This document shows, piece after piece, positions 9,417 through 18,238 of a stretch of 64,000 nt of DNA. Every line of letters begins with the position of its first letter. The first letter of the stretch is position 1. The notes beneath the pieces were generated by a model. The model saw only the letters and a list, made by a program, of their open reading frames with translations, was not told the DNA's origin and did no database searches. A program made the translations under genes and the position numbers. The DNA comes from Chlamydia pecorum E58 (GTDB lineage: Bacteria; Chlamydiota; Chlamydiia; Chlamydiales; Chlamydiaceae), in contig NC_015408.1 of NCBI RefSeq assembly GCF_000204135.1, positions 496,001 to 560,000 of the forward strand, in the 5' to 3' direction.

Positions 9417-11501
9417 ATGAGTGGTAAAGAATTCGATTTAAGCGATATTAGAAATATTGGCATCATGGCTCATATTGATGCTGGAAAGACTACAACGACA
9501 GAAAGAATTCTTTTTTATGCTGGTAGGACGCACAAGATCGGCGAGGTGCATGAGGGCGGTGCCACCATGGACTGGATGGAGCAGGAGCAAGAGAGAGGAA
9601 TCACGATCACCTCTGCTGCAACCACAGTATTCTGGCTTGGGAAGAAAATTAATATCATTGACACTCCGGGCCACGTTGATTTCACAATCGAGGTAGAGCG
9701 TTCTCTTCGTGTTCTTGATGGTGCTGTTGCTGTTTTTGATGCTGTGTCTGGGGTGGAGCCTCAATCAGAAACCGTTTGGCGGCAGGCAAATAAGTATGGC
9801 GTTCCCCGAATTGCCTTTGTAAATAAGATGGATCGTATGGGGGCAAACTATTTTGCTGCCATAGAATCTATGAAGGAAAAATTAGGGGCAAATGCAGTTG
9901 CTGTTCACTGTCCTATTGGTTCAGAGAGCCAGTTTGTGGGAATGGTAGATTTAATTTCCCAAAAAGCTTTGTATTTTCTTGATGAAACTCTTGGAGCAAA
10001 GTGGGAAGAACGAGAGATCCCAGAGGAATTAAAAGAGCGTTGTGCAGAACTTCGCGCCGCTCTGTTAGAAGAGTTGGCTACCGTAGATGAAAGCAATGAA
10101 GCTTTCATGATGAAAGTTCTAGAAGATCCCGATTCTATCACTGAAGATGAAATTCATGAGGTAATGCGTGTTGGCGTCATTGCCAATAAAATTAATCCAG
10201 TTCTTTGTGGGACCGCCTTTAAGAATAAAGGGGTGCAACAGCTTTTAAATGTCATTGTTAAATGGCTTCCTTCTCCTCTTGATCGGGGAAGTATTCGTGG
10301 GATTAGCTTAAAAACAGGTGAAGAGGTTGTTCTTGAGCCGAAAAAAGATGGTCCTCTTGCGGCTTTGGCGTTTAAAATTATGACAGACCCATACGTCGGG
10401 AGAATTACTTTTATTCGCATTTATTCCGGAACACTAAAAAAAGGTTCCGCCATTTTAAACTCTACAAAAGACAAGAAAGAAAGAATCTCTCGTTTGCTCG
10501 AGATGCACGCCAATGAAAGAACTGATAGAGATGAGTTCACAGTAGGTGATATTGGCGCTTGTGTTGGCTTGAAGTTTTCGGTTACAGGGGATACCTTGTG
10601 TGACGATAACCAAGAGATTGTTTTGGAAAAAATAGATTTCCCTGAGCCCGTAATTGATATGGCGATTGAGCCGAAGTCTAAAGGGGATAGGGAAAAATTA
10701 GCTCAAGCTTTAGGAGCTTTGTCTGAAGAAGATCCTACGTTCCGAGTCTCTACAAATGAAGAAACAGGGCAAACTATTATCTCAGGAATGGGAGAGCTTC
10801 ATTTGGATATTCTCCGTGATCGCATGATCCGCGAGTTTAAAGTAGAAGCGAATGTGGGTAAACCTCAAGTATCCTATAAGGAAACAATTACGGTTAACGG
10901 CAACTGCGAAACGAAGTATATTAAGCAGTCTGGAGGACGTGGTCAGTATGCGCATGTCTGTCTTGAGATTGAGCCTAATGAGCCTGGAAAAGGTAATGAA
11001 ATCGTTAGCAAGATTGTAGGGGGTGTGATCCCCAAAGAATATATCCCTGCAGTCATCAAAGGAATAGAAGAGGGATTAAATACAGGGGTTCTAGCTGGAT
11101 ATAGTTTAGTCGATGTCAAGATTAGTATTGTATTCGGTTCATACCATGAAGTCGATTCAAGTGAAATGGCATTTAAGATATGTGGTTCGATGGCAATCAA
11201 AGATGCATGTAGGAAAGCTAAGCCTGTAATTTTAGAGCCTATTATGAAGGTTGCTGTGATTACTCCTGAGGAACATCTAGGGGATGTAATTGGAGATCTT
11301 AACCGTCGTCGAGGAAAGATTCTTGGTCAGGAATCTTCTCGAGGTATGGCTCAAGTGAACGCTGAAATTCCTTTAAGTGAAATGTTTGGGTATACTACGT
11401 CTTTAAGATCTTTAACTTCGGGACGAGCGACATCTACGATGGAGCCGGCCTTCTTTGCAAAAGTTCCTCAAAAAATTCAAGAAGAGATCGTTAAGAAATA
11501 A
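9417..11501 (+). CDS. fusA: Elongation factor G
   Basis: This 694-residue translational GTPase catalyses ribosomal translocation. The G1 loop AHIDAGKTT (about 17-25), DTPGH (about 82-86) and NKMD (about 136-139) are intact. Domains II-V follow, including the RGQYAHV and [10 protein letters not shown] regions of domain IV/V. It starts 33 bases after rpsG with GGAG before the ATG, and rpsJ begins 7 bases after its stop. Length is standard. Confidence 0.98.
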   Translation: MSGKEFDLSDIRNIGIMAHIDAGKTTTTERILFYAGRTHKIGEVHEGGATMDWMEQEQERGITITSAATTVFWLGKKINIIDTPGHVDFTIEVERSLRVLDGAVAVFDAVSGVEPQSETVWRQANKYGVPRIAFVNKMDRMGANYFAAIESMKEKLGANAVAVHCPIGSESQFVGMVDLISQKALYFLDETLGAKWEEREIPEELKERCAELRAALLEELATVDESNEAFMMKVLEDPDSITEDEIHEVMRVGVIANKINPVLCGTAFKNKGVQQLLNVIVKWLPSPLDRGSIRGISLKTGEEVVLEPKKDGPLAALAFKIMTDPYVGRITFIRIYSGTLKKGSAILNSTKDKKERISRLLEMHANERTDRDEFTVGDIGACVGLKFSVTGDTLCDDNQEIVLEKIDFPEPVIDMAIEPKSKGDREKLAQALGALSEEDPTFRVSTNEETGQTIISGMGELHLDILRDRMIREFKVEANVGKPQVSYKETITVNGNCETKYIKQSGGRGQYAHVCLEIEPNEPGKGNEIVSKIVGGVIPKEYIPAVIKGIEEGLNTGVLAGYSLVDVKISIVFGSYHEVDSSEMAFKICGSMAIKDACRKAKPVILEPIMKVAVITPEEHLGDVIGDLNRRRGKILGQESSRGMAQVNAEIPLSEMFGYTTSLRSLTSGRATSTMEPAFFAKVPQKIQEEIVKK

Positions 11502-11508
11502 GGATGAT

Positions 11509-11826
11509 ATGAAGCAGCAGAAGCAAAAAATTCGCATACGCTTGAAAGGATTTGATCAAGGACAGCTCGATCGTTCTACAGCAGATATTGTTGAAACAGC
11601 AAAAAGAACAGGAGCTCGAGTTGTTGGTCCGATTCCTTTGCCAACGAAACGAGAGGTTTATACTGTACTCCGTTCTCCACATGTCGATAAAAAATCTCGA
11701 GAGCAATTTGAAATCCGCACACATAAGCGTCTCGTAGATATTTTAGATCCTACAGGAAAAACTATAGATGCTTTAAAAATGCTTTCTCTCCCTGCAGGTG
11801 TTGATATTAAGATAAAAGCTGCGTAA
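11509..11826 (+). CDS. rpsJ: 30S ribosomal protein S10
   Basis: I chose the ATG at 11509 ([12 protein letters not shown]), which gives 105 residues, the usual family length. The open frame further upstream overlaps fusA in another frame. The TAAGGATGAT before it supplies a ribosome binding site that overlaps the fusA stop. The motif [29 protein letters not shown] is the S10 signature. Placing S10 at the end of the str operon, rather than with the S10 cluster, is common in Chlamydiae. Confidence 0.97.
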   Translation: MKQQKQKIRIRLKGFDQGQLDRSTADIVETAKRTGARVVGPIPLPTKREVYTVLRSPHVDKKSREQFEIRTHKRLVDILDPTGKTIDALKMLSLPAGVDIKIKAA

Positions 11827-11838
11827 CTTGTTTACTTA

Positions 11839-12897
11839 ATGCATTTGCTTCAAAAGTTTAATGCTCAACAAGCTCTTATAGATGTATGTGAGCCACTTTT
11901 TTATTGTGATCCATCAGGAGACTTAGATTTAGGGGATCCTGTATATCGCATAGTCTTTAATACTCAGAGCACGAACCTTTCTTATAAAGTTGGGGATGCT
12001 CTGGGGGTTTTTCCAAAAAATTCTCCTCAAGTTATTGATGAAGTTTTAGGTTTTCTAGGGGTTTCTCGGGGAACTCTTGTGTCCTATATTCGAGGAGCAT
12101 GTGTTCTTCCCATAGAGGAATTCTTAGAAAAATATGCAGATATTAATAAGCTTCCTGCAAAGCTTCTTTCTTATTTCCCTCAAGAACTTGCTCCAAATAC
12201 CACTCTTTATGATGCTCTAAAGGAGTTCCTCCCTAGGATCCCTTTAGAGGAGTTTGTGAATAGTGTGTTTCCTTTATTACCACGCTTGTATTCTATTGCT
12301 TCCTCCCCTTATGTGTCTCCTCAGCAGATAGAGTTATTGGTACGTAGGGTGTCATATGAGGGGAAGTTCCATCGTCGCTATGGAGTGTGTTCGACATTTC
12401 TTTGTGAAACCTTATGCCCTGGAAAAGATGCTCCTTATGTATATGTTCAGCCCACAAAACATTTTACTTTATCGGAAAGGAGTCAAGATAGGCCTATCGT
12501 GATGATCGGTTCAGGGACAGGAATCGCACCCTTCAAGGGATTTGTAGAACAGCGGGTGTTTCTAAAGAACCCTAAGAAAAACTTATTGTTTTTTGGAGAG
12601 CGTCAGAAGAACGCGAATTTTTATTATCAGGAATTCTGGCATGAAGTTATAGACCAAGGGTCTTTGGAGATGTTTTTAGCTTTTTCTCGAGAAAGCGAGC
12701 AGAAGATTTATGTTCAAGATGCCTTAAGAACTCAAAGCAAGAGAGTCCGCGAAGCCTATGAGGAGGGAGCACTCTTTTTTATTTGCGGAAGAAAGGCTCT
12801 TGGGATAGAAGTGAAAAAAGCCTTAGAGGACATTCTAGGAAAAGAGCATGTTCATGCTCTTAAAGAAGAACAGCGTTATATAGTCGATGTTTATTGA
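11839..12897 (+). CDS. CysJ-like FAD/NADPH reductase without flavodoxin domain
   Basis: This 352-residue protein resembles the reductase half of the sulfite reductase flavoprotein and cytochrome P450 reductase. RLYSIASSP (about 150-158) is the FAD-binding motif, GVCSTFL the second FAD contact, [12 protein letters not shown] (about 225-236) the NADPH pyrophosphate loop, and the C-terminal YIVDVY stacks on the flavin. The N-terminal FMN-binding flavodoxin domain of true CysJ is absent, and no CysI gene lies nearby. The electron acceptor is unknown. It starts 12 bases after rpsJ and overlaps the 3' end of ispF by 7 bases. Confidence 0.85.
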   Translation: MHLLQKFNAQQALIDVCEPLFYCDPSGDLDLGDPVYRIVFNTQSTNLSYKVGDALGVFPKNSPQVIDEVLGFLGVSRGTLVSYIRGACVLPIEEFLEKYADINKLPAKLLSYFPQELAPNTTLYDALKEFLPRIPLEEFVNSVFPLLPRLYSIASSPYVSPQQIELLVRRVSYEGKFHRRYGVCSTFLCETLCPGKDAPYVYVQPTKHFTLSERSQDRPIVMIGSGTGIAPFKGFVEQRVFLKNPKKNLLFFGERQKNANFYYQEFWHEVIDQGSLEMFLAFSRESEQKIYVQDALRTQSKRVREAYEEGALFFICGRKALGIEVKKALEDILGKEHVHALKEEQRYIVDVY

Positions 12898-13433
12898 CCA
12901 CGATATTCCATGACCGTGAGAATGCAAATACACTGTATACCATCACCACAACCATAATCACTCAGCCCCTCTCCTGAAGTTGCTGTAATTCCTACGGATT
13001 CTGAAGGGATTTTTAAGGCATTGCCAATGCTTTGACGTAATTCTGAGAACTTAGAACGAAACTTCGGGCGCTTACCCTCAAGAGTAATCGCAATATGAGA
13101 AATAGCTTGCGTAGGCTTTAAAGATTTTAAAGCCTCTTCGAGATATACACTGCTGTCAGTAATGCCTCGAGTATGTAGAAGCTTGTCTGCAATTTCTCCT
13201 AAAATAATTTTGTGCGTAATTGAAGAAATTGCATTGCAGACAGCATGAAAAATCACATCCCCATCAGAATTTGCTTGGAAGCCCGGAGTGTTCTCAAAAA
13301 TTACTCCACCAAGTATGCACGGTTTTGTAGAGCTTTCAGGAAGGAAACGATGGCTATCTTGACCTATGCCGGTACGGCAAATCCATTGTGGGAGCTTCTT
13401 AGACTTAGATTTAGACGTATTCGCTGGACTCAT
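12891..13433 (-). CDS. ispF: 2-C-methyl-D-erythritol 2,4-cyclodiphosphate synthase
   Basis: Enzyme of the MEP isoprenoid pathway, which feeds undecaprenyl phosphate and menaquinone. The 180-residue protein has the zinc ligands in GIGQDSHRF and the His of GDVIFHAV. The usual HSDGD loop reads NSDGD, replacing the conserved His that contacts the substrate phosphate by Asn. C-terminal [15 protein letters not shown] matches the family. It has a basic N-terminal extension of about 16 residues rich in Lys/Ser. Its ATG overlaps the stop of a 39-codon upstream ORF (ATGA), hinting at coupling. Confidence 0.93.
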   Translation of the reverse strand: MSPANTSKSKSKKLPQWICRTGIGQDSHRFLPESSTKPCILGGVIFENTPGFQANSDGDVIFHAVCNAISSITHKIILGEIADKLLHTRGITDSSVYLEEALKSLKPTQAISHIAITLEGKRPKFRSKFSELRQSIGNALKIPSESVGITATSGEGLSDYGCGDGIQCICILTVMEYRGQ

Positions 13434-13549
13434 ACATCTCCTGTAAACGCAAGATAATTGCTGGGAACATACTCATGAAGAGACTTACGAGGGGTAAAAA
13501 CGCCAAATAAGAAAGTAGAACCCACGAAGAGGTTATAGATAAATCCCAT
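13430..13549 (-). CDS. Possible 39-aa membrane peptide coupled to ispF
   Basis: A short ORF (ATG at 13549) ends in TGA that overlaps the ispF ATG as ATGA. It encodes one hydrophobic segment ([16 protein letters not shown]) then a polar tail. The frame stays open about 20 codons further upstream without a standard start. The ribosome binding site is weak. It is either a genuine small protein, a leader peptide, or the remnant of a longer gene. Confidence 0.35.
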   Translation of the reverse strand: MGFIYNLFVGSTFLFGVFTPRKSLHEYVPSNYLAFTGDV

Positions 13550-13685
13550 GTATTTTTCTACTTTTTTATTGTGATAAACTTTTTTATCAAAGCTTAATGG
13601 GAGTTTTTTCTAAGGTTTGTAAAAACTTTTCTTAAAAAAGAGTAAGGAAGATCCTGAATCCGATCTGAAAGATATGGAAATCTCG

Positions 13686-13715
13686 TTGCTATTAAAACGA
13701 ATATTTCTTTATGAT
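13686..13715 (+). promoter_or_regulatory. Predicted promoter of tRNA-Phe
   Basis: TTGCTA (4/6) and TATGAT (5/6) with an 18-base spacer place transcription start a few bases before the tRNA. Confidence 0.45.
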
Positions 13716-13728
13716 TCCTCGATAAAAT

Positions 13729-13801
13729 GGCTAGATAGCTCAGCTGGTAGAGCAGAGGACTGAAGATCCTTGTGTCGTCGGTTCGATCCCGGCTCTGGCC
13801 A
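13729..13801 (+). tRNA. tRNA-Phe (anticodon GAA)
   Basis: A 73-base cloverleaf: acceptor GGCTAGA/TCTGGCC, D arm AGCTC..GAGC, anticodon loop CTGAAGA giving GAA, T arm GTCGG TTCGATC CCGGC and discriminator A. CCA is not encoded. Confidence 0.96.
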
Positions 13802-13819
13802 TATTGGAAATGTCCGCAT

Positions 13820-13854
13820 GTCCAGGGGAGAAAACCTCGGACTTTATATTTTTT
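13820..13854 (+). terminator. Terminator of tRNA-Phe
   Basis: GTCC-A-GGGG pairs with CCTC-GGAC (8 bp with one bulge and one G-T) around a 6-base loop, followed by TTTATATTTTTT. It lies 18 bases after the tRNA and before rplU. Confidence 0.6.
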
Positions 13855-13939
13855 ATAATCCTCTAGTTTGCTAAATTACTTGGGCACATAGTGTTTAGCA
13901 CACAATACAGGGAATAATCATAAGAGAGAATAGTATAGC

Positions 13940-14260
13940 ATGGATCCTTACGCAATTATCTTCACGGGAAGTAAGCAATATCAGGTTCGTCAAGGCGATA
14001 TTATTGATGTAGAGTTATTAGATAACGTTTCTGAAAATCAAGAAGTGCTTTTCGGGGAAGTTCTATTTGCCTTTGATGGATCTAAATCCGTTGTTGGAAG
14101 CCCTACGGTTGCAAATGCTGTAGTTAAAGCAGAGTGTCTTGCCAACGTTAAGGGAGAGAAAATTACTGCGTACAAATATAAAAAACGCAAAAATTATCAC
14201 ATTAAACATGGACATCGCCAAAAATACCATCGGGTAAGGATTAAAGAATTGGTGATTTAA
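13940..14260 (+). CDS. rplU: 50S ribosomal protein L21
   Basis: This 106-residue protein has the typical start YAIIFTGSKQYQV and C-terminal KYKKRKNYHIKHGHRQKYHRVRI-type basic region that binds 23S rRNA. It is followed 24 bases later by rpmA and then obgE, the order conserved in many bacteria. Nothing odd in length or motifs. Confidence 0.97.
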   Translation: MDPYAIIFTGSKQYQVRQGDIIDVELLDNVSENQEVLFGEVLFAFDGSKSVVGSPTVANAVVKAECLANVKGEKITAYKYKKRKNYHIKHGHRQKYHRVRIKELVI

Positions 14261-14284
14261 GGTTTGTAATTAGAGAGTTTTGAA

Positions 14285-14533
14285 ATGGCACATAAGAAAG
14301 GTCAGGGAGCAAGCCGTAACGGTAGAGATTCTAAATCTAAGCGTCTGGGGGTTAAAGTCGGTGCTGGGCAAAGAGTCTTAACAGGAAGTATCCTTGTTCG
14401 TCAGCGAGGTACGAAGTGGCACCCTGCACAAAATGTTGGTCGGGGTCGTGATGATACTCTATTTGCATTAGCAGATGGAGTTGTAGTGATGAAAAAAACA
14501 AACCGCACGTATATTTCTGTGGTTTCTCAGTAA
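14285..14533 (+). CDS. rpmA: 50S ribosomal protein L27
   Basis: This 82-residue protein starts [16 protein letters not shown], the flexible N-terminal arm that reaches the peptidyl transferase centre, and contains the family motif [22 protein letters not shown]. It is intact at normal length and lies between rplU and obgE. A hairpin with T-run follows it. Confidence 0.97.
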   Translation: MAHKKGQGASRNGRDSKSKRLGVKVGAGQRVLTGSILVRQRGTKWHPAQNVGRGRDDTLFALADGVVVMKKTNRTYISVVSQ

Positions 14534-14571
14534 GGATTACGCCCTTCCCTTAAGATTTTTTAAGAAGGTAG

Positions 14572-14615
14572 AAGCTCTATTTTTTGCTCAGGCATGAAAT
14601 GGAGCTTTTTGTTTT
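14572..14615 (+). terminator. Terminator after rpmA
   Basis: AAGCTCTATTTT pairs with GAAATGGAGCTT (allowing G-T pairs and a mismatch), followed by TTTTTGTTTT. It separates rplU-rpmA from obgE and ends 24 bases before the obgE ATG. Confidence 0.65.
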
Positions 14616-14639
14616 GTACATGTGTATAAGAGTCGGATT

Positions 14640-15650
14640 ATGTTTGTAGATCAGGTAACGTTAGAGCTGCAGGCGGGGAAAGGAGGGAACGGTGTTGTTT
14701 CTTGGAGAAAGGAAAAATGCCTTCCTAAAGGAGGGCCTTACGGGGGAAATGGTGGTATGGGAGGATCCATCATTATTGAGGCAGTCACCAATGAGTGCTC
14801 CTTAGATATCTATAGAAATGTACGCTTTTTAAAAGCAAGCGATGGACAAAACGGTGCCACAAATAACCGTACGGGAAGAAATGGCGAGGATCTTGTTCTT
14901 AAAGTTCCTGAGGGGACGTTGCTACGTGATGCGAAGACGGGAGAGGTTCTCTATGACTTCACGTCACACGGAGAACGTCTTGTGGTTTGTCGTGGGGGGC
15001 GAGGAGGAAAGGGGAATACCTTCTTTAAAACCTCGACAAATCGTGCCCCCACCAAAGCTACTCCAGGGACTCCTGGAGAGTGTCGTCAAGTGGAGTTAGA
15101 GCTAAAGCTTATCGCGGATATTGGCATGGTAGGGTTCCCTAATGCGGGAAAATCGACATTGTTTAATACACTAGCAAGCACGGAAGCTAAAGTAGGAGCA
15201 TATCCTTTTACTACCCTAACTCCTTCTCTAGGGCTGATTTCACGTCCTGGGAACGATCTTTATCTTAAACCTTGGGTGCTTGCAGACATCCCTGGGATCA
15301 TTGAAGGAGCACATAATAATCGTGGGTTGGGTTTAGATTTTCTAAAGCATATAGAAAGAACTCGCTTATTGCTTTTTGTCGTGGATATTTCTAAGAGTGA
15401 GCGTAATACTCCAGAAGAGGATCTGCAGATCTTGATTCAAGAATTACAGAGTTACAAAGAGGATCTCTCGCATAAGGATATGGTAGTAGCGTTAAATAAG
15501 ATCGATGAGCTTCTCCCTGAAGAGCAGCAGGAAAGATTAGAGAGCTTTCAAGAGAGCTTTCCTTCGTGCACCTTTGTGTTGCTATCTGGATTAACAGGAG
15601 AAGGTATAGAGGAGTTGCTGGGCTGTTTCAAACAAAGACTTACGATATAA
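14640..15650 (+). CDS. obgE: Ribosome-associated GTPase ObgE
   Basis: A 336-residue GTPase of late 50S assembly. I prefer the ATG at 14640 because [18 protein letters not shown] is the invariant Obg start; a GTG 18 bases upstream is also in frame. The glycine-rich OBG fold spans about 1-155. The G domain has GFPNAGKST (G1), DIPGI (G3) and NKID (G4). No C-terminal OCT domain is present. The final 103 bases overlap, antisense, the end of the metal-transporter permease gene. Confidence 0.96.
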   Translation: MFVDQVTLELQAGKGGNGVVSWRKEKCLPKGGPYGGNGGMGGSIIIEAVTNECSLDIYRNVRFLKASDGQNGATNNRTGRNGEDLVLKVPEGTLLRDAKTGEVLYDFTSHGERLVVCRGGRGGKGNTFFKTSTNRAPTKATPGTPGECRQVELELKLIADIGMVGFPNAGKSTLFNTLASTEAKVGAYPFTTLTPSLGLISRPGNDLYLKPWVLADIPGIIEGAHNNRGLGLDFLKHIERTRLLLFVVDISKSERNTPEEDLQILIQELQSYKEDLSHKDMVVALNKIDELLPEEQQERLESFQESFPSCTFVLLSGLTGEGIEELLGCFKQRLTI

Positions 15651-16444
15651 ATCAATCCCATTAGTGTGGTAATTGCAGGTCCTACAGGGATGTTGAGAAC
15701 ATAAGCAAGGGTAATTCCTGCAAAAGAGCTGATGATGTTTAGTAGGACAGCAGCCCCCATGATGTGCGTCATTTTGTAGGAGAACCTGCAGGCGATAGAG
15801 ACAGGAAGAACGAGCATACTTAACATAAGAATGATCCCCATGACGTAGATCAACATCACGATAGTGATGGCTGTGAGAATGAGCAGAAGGAAATACCATA
15901 GTGTGACAGAAGCGCGACTTAAGGCCATGTATTTCTCATCAAAGCATAGGGCGAGGAAGCGCGTGTGGCATATGGCTGTAGTGCTTAAAACAATAACGTC
16001 TAAAATTCCTAAGTTATAGAGATCTTGGGTAGAAACCCAAAGGATATTTCCAAATAAGAAGTTTATTAGCTCGCTATTTACTGAGGGAATCTGAGAGATA
16101 AAGATCATCCCTACTGCCATCCCCAAAGACCAAATCATAGAGATAAGAGCATCTTCGCGTTCTTGGTATTTCATATGGATTTTTCCAATGAAGAGGGCTA
16201 AGAGTATGCCGCCAACCAGAGCTCCGTATAGAGGAGAAAATGTAAGGTTTAGGTGATATTGTATCCACAGGGTGAGCCCTATTCCTCCTAGGATTGCGTG
16301 GGAGATACTCCCGCTAATAGAAACGATACGCTTCACTACAATGTATGTTCCAACGATACCTCCAGAAATCGAGGCCCCCAAAGCGGCAAGGAAAGAGGGA
16401 AGTAGGAAAAGTGGAAGAGAACTGCTAAATATGGTGTTAAGCAT
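15548..16444 (-). CDS. Metal ABC transporter permease (ZnuB/MntB type)
   Basis: This 298-residue polytopic inner membrane protein of the ABC-3 family has many hydrophobic helices and a [25 protein letters not shown] segment typical of zinc/manganese permeases. It corresponds to CT417. The start overlaps the ATPase gene by 8 bases, so the three transporter genes form one operon. The hydrophilic C-terminal tail of about 20 residues is encoded within the antisense overlap with obgE. The metal carried cannot be told from sequence. Confidence 0.92.
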   Translation of the reverse strand: MLNTIFSSSLPLFLLPSFLAALGASISGGIVGTYIVVKRIVSISGSISHAILGGIGLTLWIQYHLNLTFSPLYGALVGGILLALFIGKIHMKYQEREDALISMIWSLGMAVGMIFISQIPSVNSELINFLFGNILWVSTQDLYNLGILDVIVLSTTAICHTRFLALCFDEKYMALSRASVTLWYFLLLILTAITIVMLIYVMGIILMLSMLVLPVSIACRFSYKMTHIMGAAVLLNIISSFAGITLAYVLNIPVGPAITTLMGLIYIVSLCLKQPSNSSIPSPVNPDSNTKVHEGKLS

Positions 16445-17156
16445 GGATGTGATCCTGAGAAGTTGTGTGACAACAAAATTGATTGATGAGGGAAGAAGTG
16501 TCAGTGAGTGTTGTCAGGGTTTTATTCATATAAAAGACTTTATTAAAGAAATGTGTTGTATGGTGGAGGTCGTGGGTGACCATAAGAATCGTACAGGAAG
16601 CATTGATCTTTTTTAAAATTTGAAGGATTTTTTGTTGGTTATCGGCATCAATGTTTGTTGTAGGTTCATCAAGAATTAAGATTTTAGGATGAGATACTAA
16701 AGCTCTTGCTAAAAGTACCCGCTGCATCTGTCCTCCAGAGAGGTGAGAGAAGCAGGTATGGAGATTATGGGAGAGACTCACAGTATCCAGAGCTTTTTCA
16801 ACAGCAGCATAGTCTGCTTTTTGATACCTTCCGTGCCAAGGAAGCGTTGCTAACCTTCCGGAAAGTACCACATCCTGAACGGAAATGGGAAAATGAGAGT
16901 CATAGGCAAAGTGCTGAGGAACCCATCCTATAGTGTAGGGAGTGTGAGAATTAGAATAGGCAACATGAATATTCCCTTCCGTAGGTTGTAGAAATCCTAT
17001 GATCAACTTTACCAGGGTTGATTTCCCCCCGCCGTTAGGACCAATAATGCCGATAAAGTCTCCCTCATGAACATCGAAGGAAACAGTATCTACGACCTTG
17101 GGCTCTCTAGGAAGATAACGAAAGGATAAGTTTTCCGCACGAATAGAGTATTTCAT
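16437..17156 (-). CDS. Metal ABC transporter ATPase
   Basis: A 239-residue ABC ATPase. Walker A GPNGGGKST (about 38-46), Q-loop VPQHF, signature LSGGQMQRVLLARAL, Walker B ILILDEPT and switch His in VTHDLHH are all intact. It powers the adjacent permease and corresponds to CT416. It overlaps the substrate-binding gene by 4 bases (ATGA) and the permease gene by 8. Confidence 0.95.
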   Translation of the reverse strand: MKYSIRAENLSFRYLPREPKVVDTVSFDVHEGDFIGIIGPNGGGKSTLVKLIIGFLQPTEGNIHVAYSNSHTPYTIGWVPQHFAYDSHFPISVQDVVLSGRLATLPWHGRYQKADYAAVEKALDTVSLSHNLHTCFSHLSGGQMQRVLLARALVSHPKILILDEPTTNIDADNQQKILQILKKINASCTILMVTHDLHHTTHFFNKVFYMNKTLTTLTDTSSLINQFCCHTTSQDHIHA

Positions 17157-17980
17157 AGATTAGCAAAAGTTGTCGCTATGGTTTTGAGATTGCACAGGAC
17201 GTTTTCTTCATAAGGATCTAGAGTGACGATCTCCATCTGAAAGCGCTTTGCAAGCATTGTACTACTACGACGTCCCGCATATTGGAGAAGGACAATAGAA
17301 GAAAGCTTGTGCTTTTGGATGTTGGTAAGGAGATGGGAGATTTCCTTAGGGGAGGGATCCATATGGTTATCTTTTTCTATAGGAATTTGATGGAAGCCAT
17401 AATCACGGCAGAAATATCCAAAGGCAGGATGCGAGACCAAAATATGGCGTTTTTTTGTAGAGGAAGTAATGGCAGAGATCTCTTGATCCAAGGAGTCTAA
17501 GGTAGATAGTAGCTCAGCTTCTCTAGCATGATATTCTTGAGCATTGTGGGGGTATTTAACACTTAGCGTGTTCACGATTTCCTGTACTTGGAGTTTGAGG
17601 TTTTTTGGGCTTAGCCAGGTGTGGGTATCGAAGGTAGCGTGTTTGTGACAACCTTTTGGCAAGAGATCAAGATTTTTGGTAAGGTCTATTTGTTCACAAG
17701 AGAGGCCTTTGCTGCAAAGTGTTTCAAAGGTTTCCCCAATACGGAACCATAGCTCCCCTTGACGGACTTTTTCTATTTGTTTCGGGGAAGGTTCATAGGT
17801 ATGAGGGTCATAGTGATTCGTAACGATAGAATACACTTGGCAGGTTTCCCCAACAATCTTTTCTACGAGAAATTTGTAGGGAGCAATACTTACCAAAATA
17901 CATGGCTTTGTTTGGGAAGTATTTCCAAAAATTTCTATGGAATAAAAAAGAACACAAAAAAAGATGAGTATTTTACGCAT
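17153..17980 (-). CDS. Metal ABC transporter substrate-binding protein (ZnuA/TroA type)
   Basis: This 275-residue secreted protein has a signal peptide (about 1-19) and the cluster A-I layout. Likely metal ligands are the His in YDPHTYEP, the His in DTHTWLSP, the His in SHPAFGYF and an acidic residue near the C-terminus (TLDPY). The His-rich loop of strong zinc binders is reduced to GCHKHATFDTH. It corresponds to CT415 and is first gene of the operon. Zinc or manganese is the likely substrate; the sequence does not settle which. Confidence 0.9.
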   Translation of the reverse strand: MRKILIFFCVLFYSIEIFGNTSQTKPCILVSIAPYKFLVEKIVGETCQVYSIVTNHYDPHTYEPSPKQIEKVRQGELWFRIGETFETLCSKGLSCEQIDLTKNLDLLPKGCHKHATFDTHTWLSPKNLKLQVQEIVNTLSVKYPHNAQEYHAREAELLSTLDSLDQEISAITSSTKKRHILVSHPAFGYFCRDYGFHQIPIEKDNHMDPSPKEISHLLTNIQKHKLSSIVLLQYAGRRSSTMLAKRFQMEIVTLDPYEENVLCNLKTIATTFANL

Positions 17981-18102
17981 TATGAAAATAAATTACTTCG
18001 GGAAGAGCTATTTTATTGAAAGGATGCTTTAATATAGAGAAAATTCTTTGAAAGCCAAAGAATAAAGTTCTCTTGGAATCATGAGATATTGCGAAAAATA
18101 GA

Positions 18103-18138
18103 GATGATGAGATATCTTCTCATCGTCTTGTTTTTTTT
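18103..18138 (+). terminator. Terminator-like hairpin directly before tRNA-Ser
   Basis: GATGATGAGA and TCTCATCGTC form a 10-bp stem (one G-T) with a 5-base loop, followed by TTGTTTTTTTT. The tRNA begins at the next base. No plus-strand gene lies upstream, so what it ends is unclear. Confidence 0.5.
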
Positions 18139-18225
18139 GGAGAGATGTCCGAGTGGCTTAAGGAGCACGCTTGGAAAGCGTGTGTGCGTTAACGCGTACC
18201 GTGGGTTCGAATCCCACTCTCTCCG
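18139..18225 (+). tRNA. tRNA-Ser (anticodon GGA)
   Basis: An 87-base class II tRNA: acceptor GGAGAGA/TCTCTCC, anticodon loop TTGGAAA giving GGA, long variable arm (GTGCGTTAACGCGTAC), T loop GGTTCGAATCC and discriminator G. It ends 13 bases before the pmpB stop codon on the other strand. Confidence 0.96.
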
Positions 18226-18238
18226 CATCTTTGTTTGC

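Noticed and set aside
9438-9764. 108-codon minus-strand ORF within fusA
   Set aside because: Shadow of a conserved GTPase gene; no signal for expression.
13550-13610. In-frame upstream extension of the 39-codon ORF
   Set aside because: The frame is open but no ATG, GTG or TTG start precedes it before a stop, so a longer gene cannot be supported.
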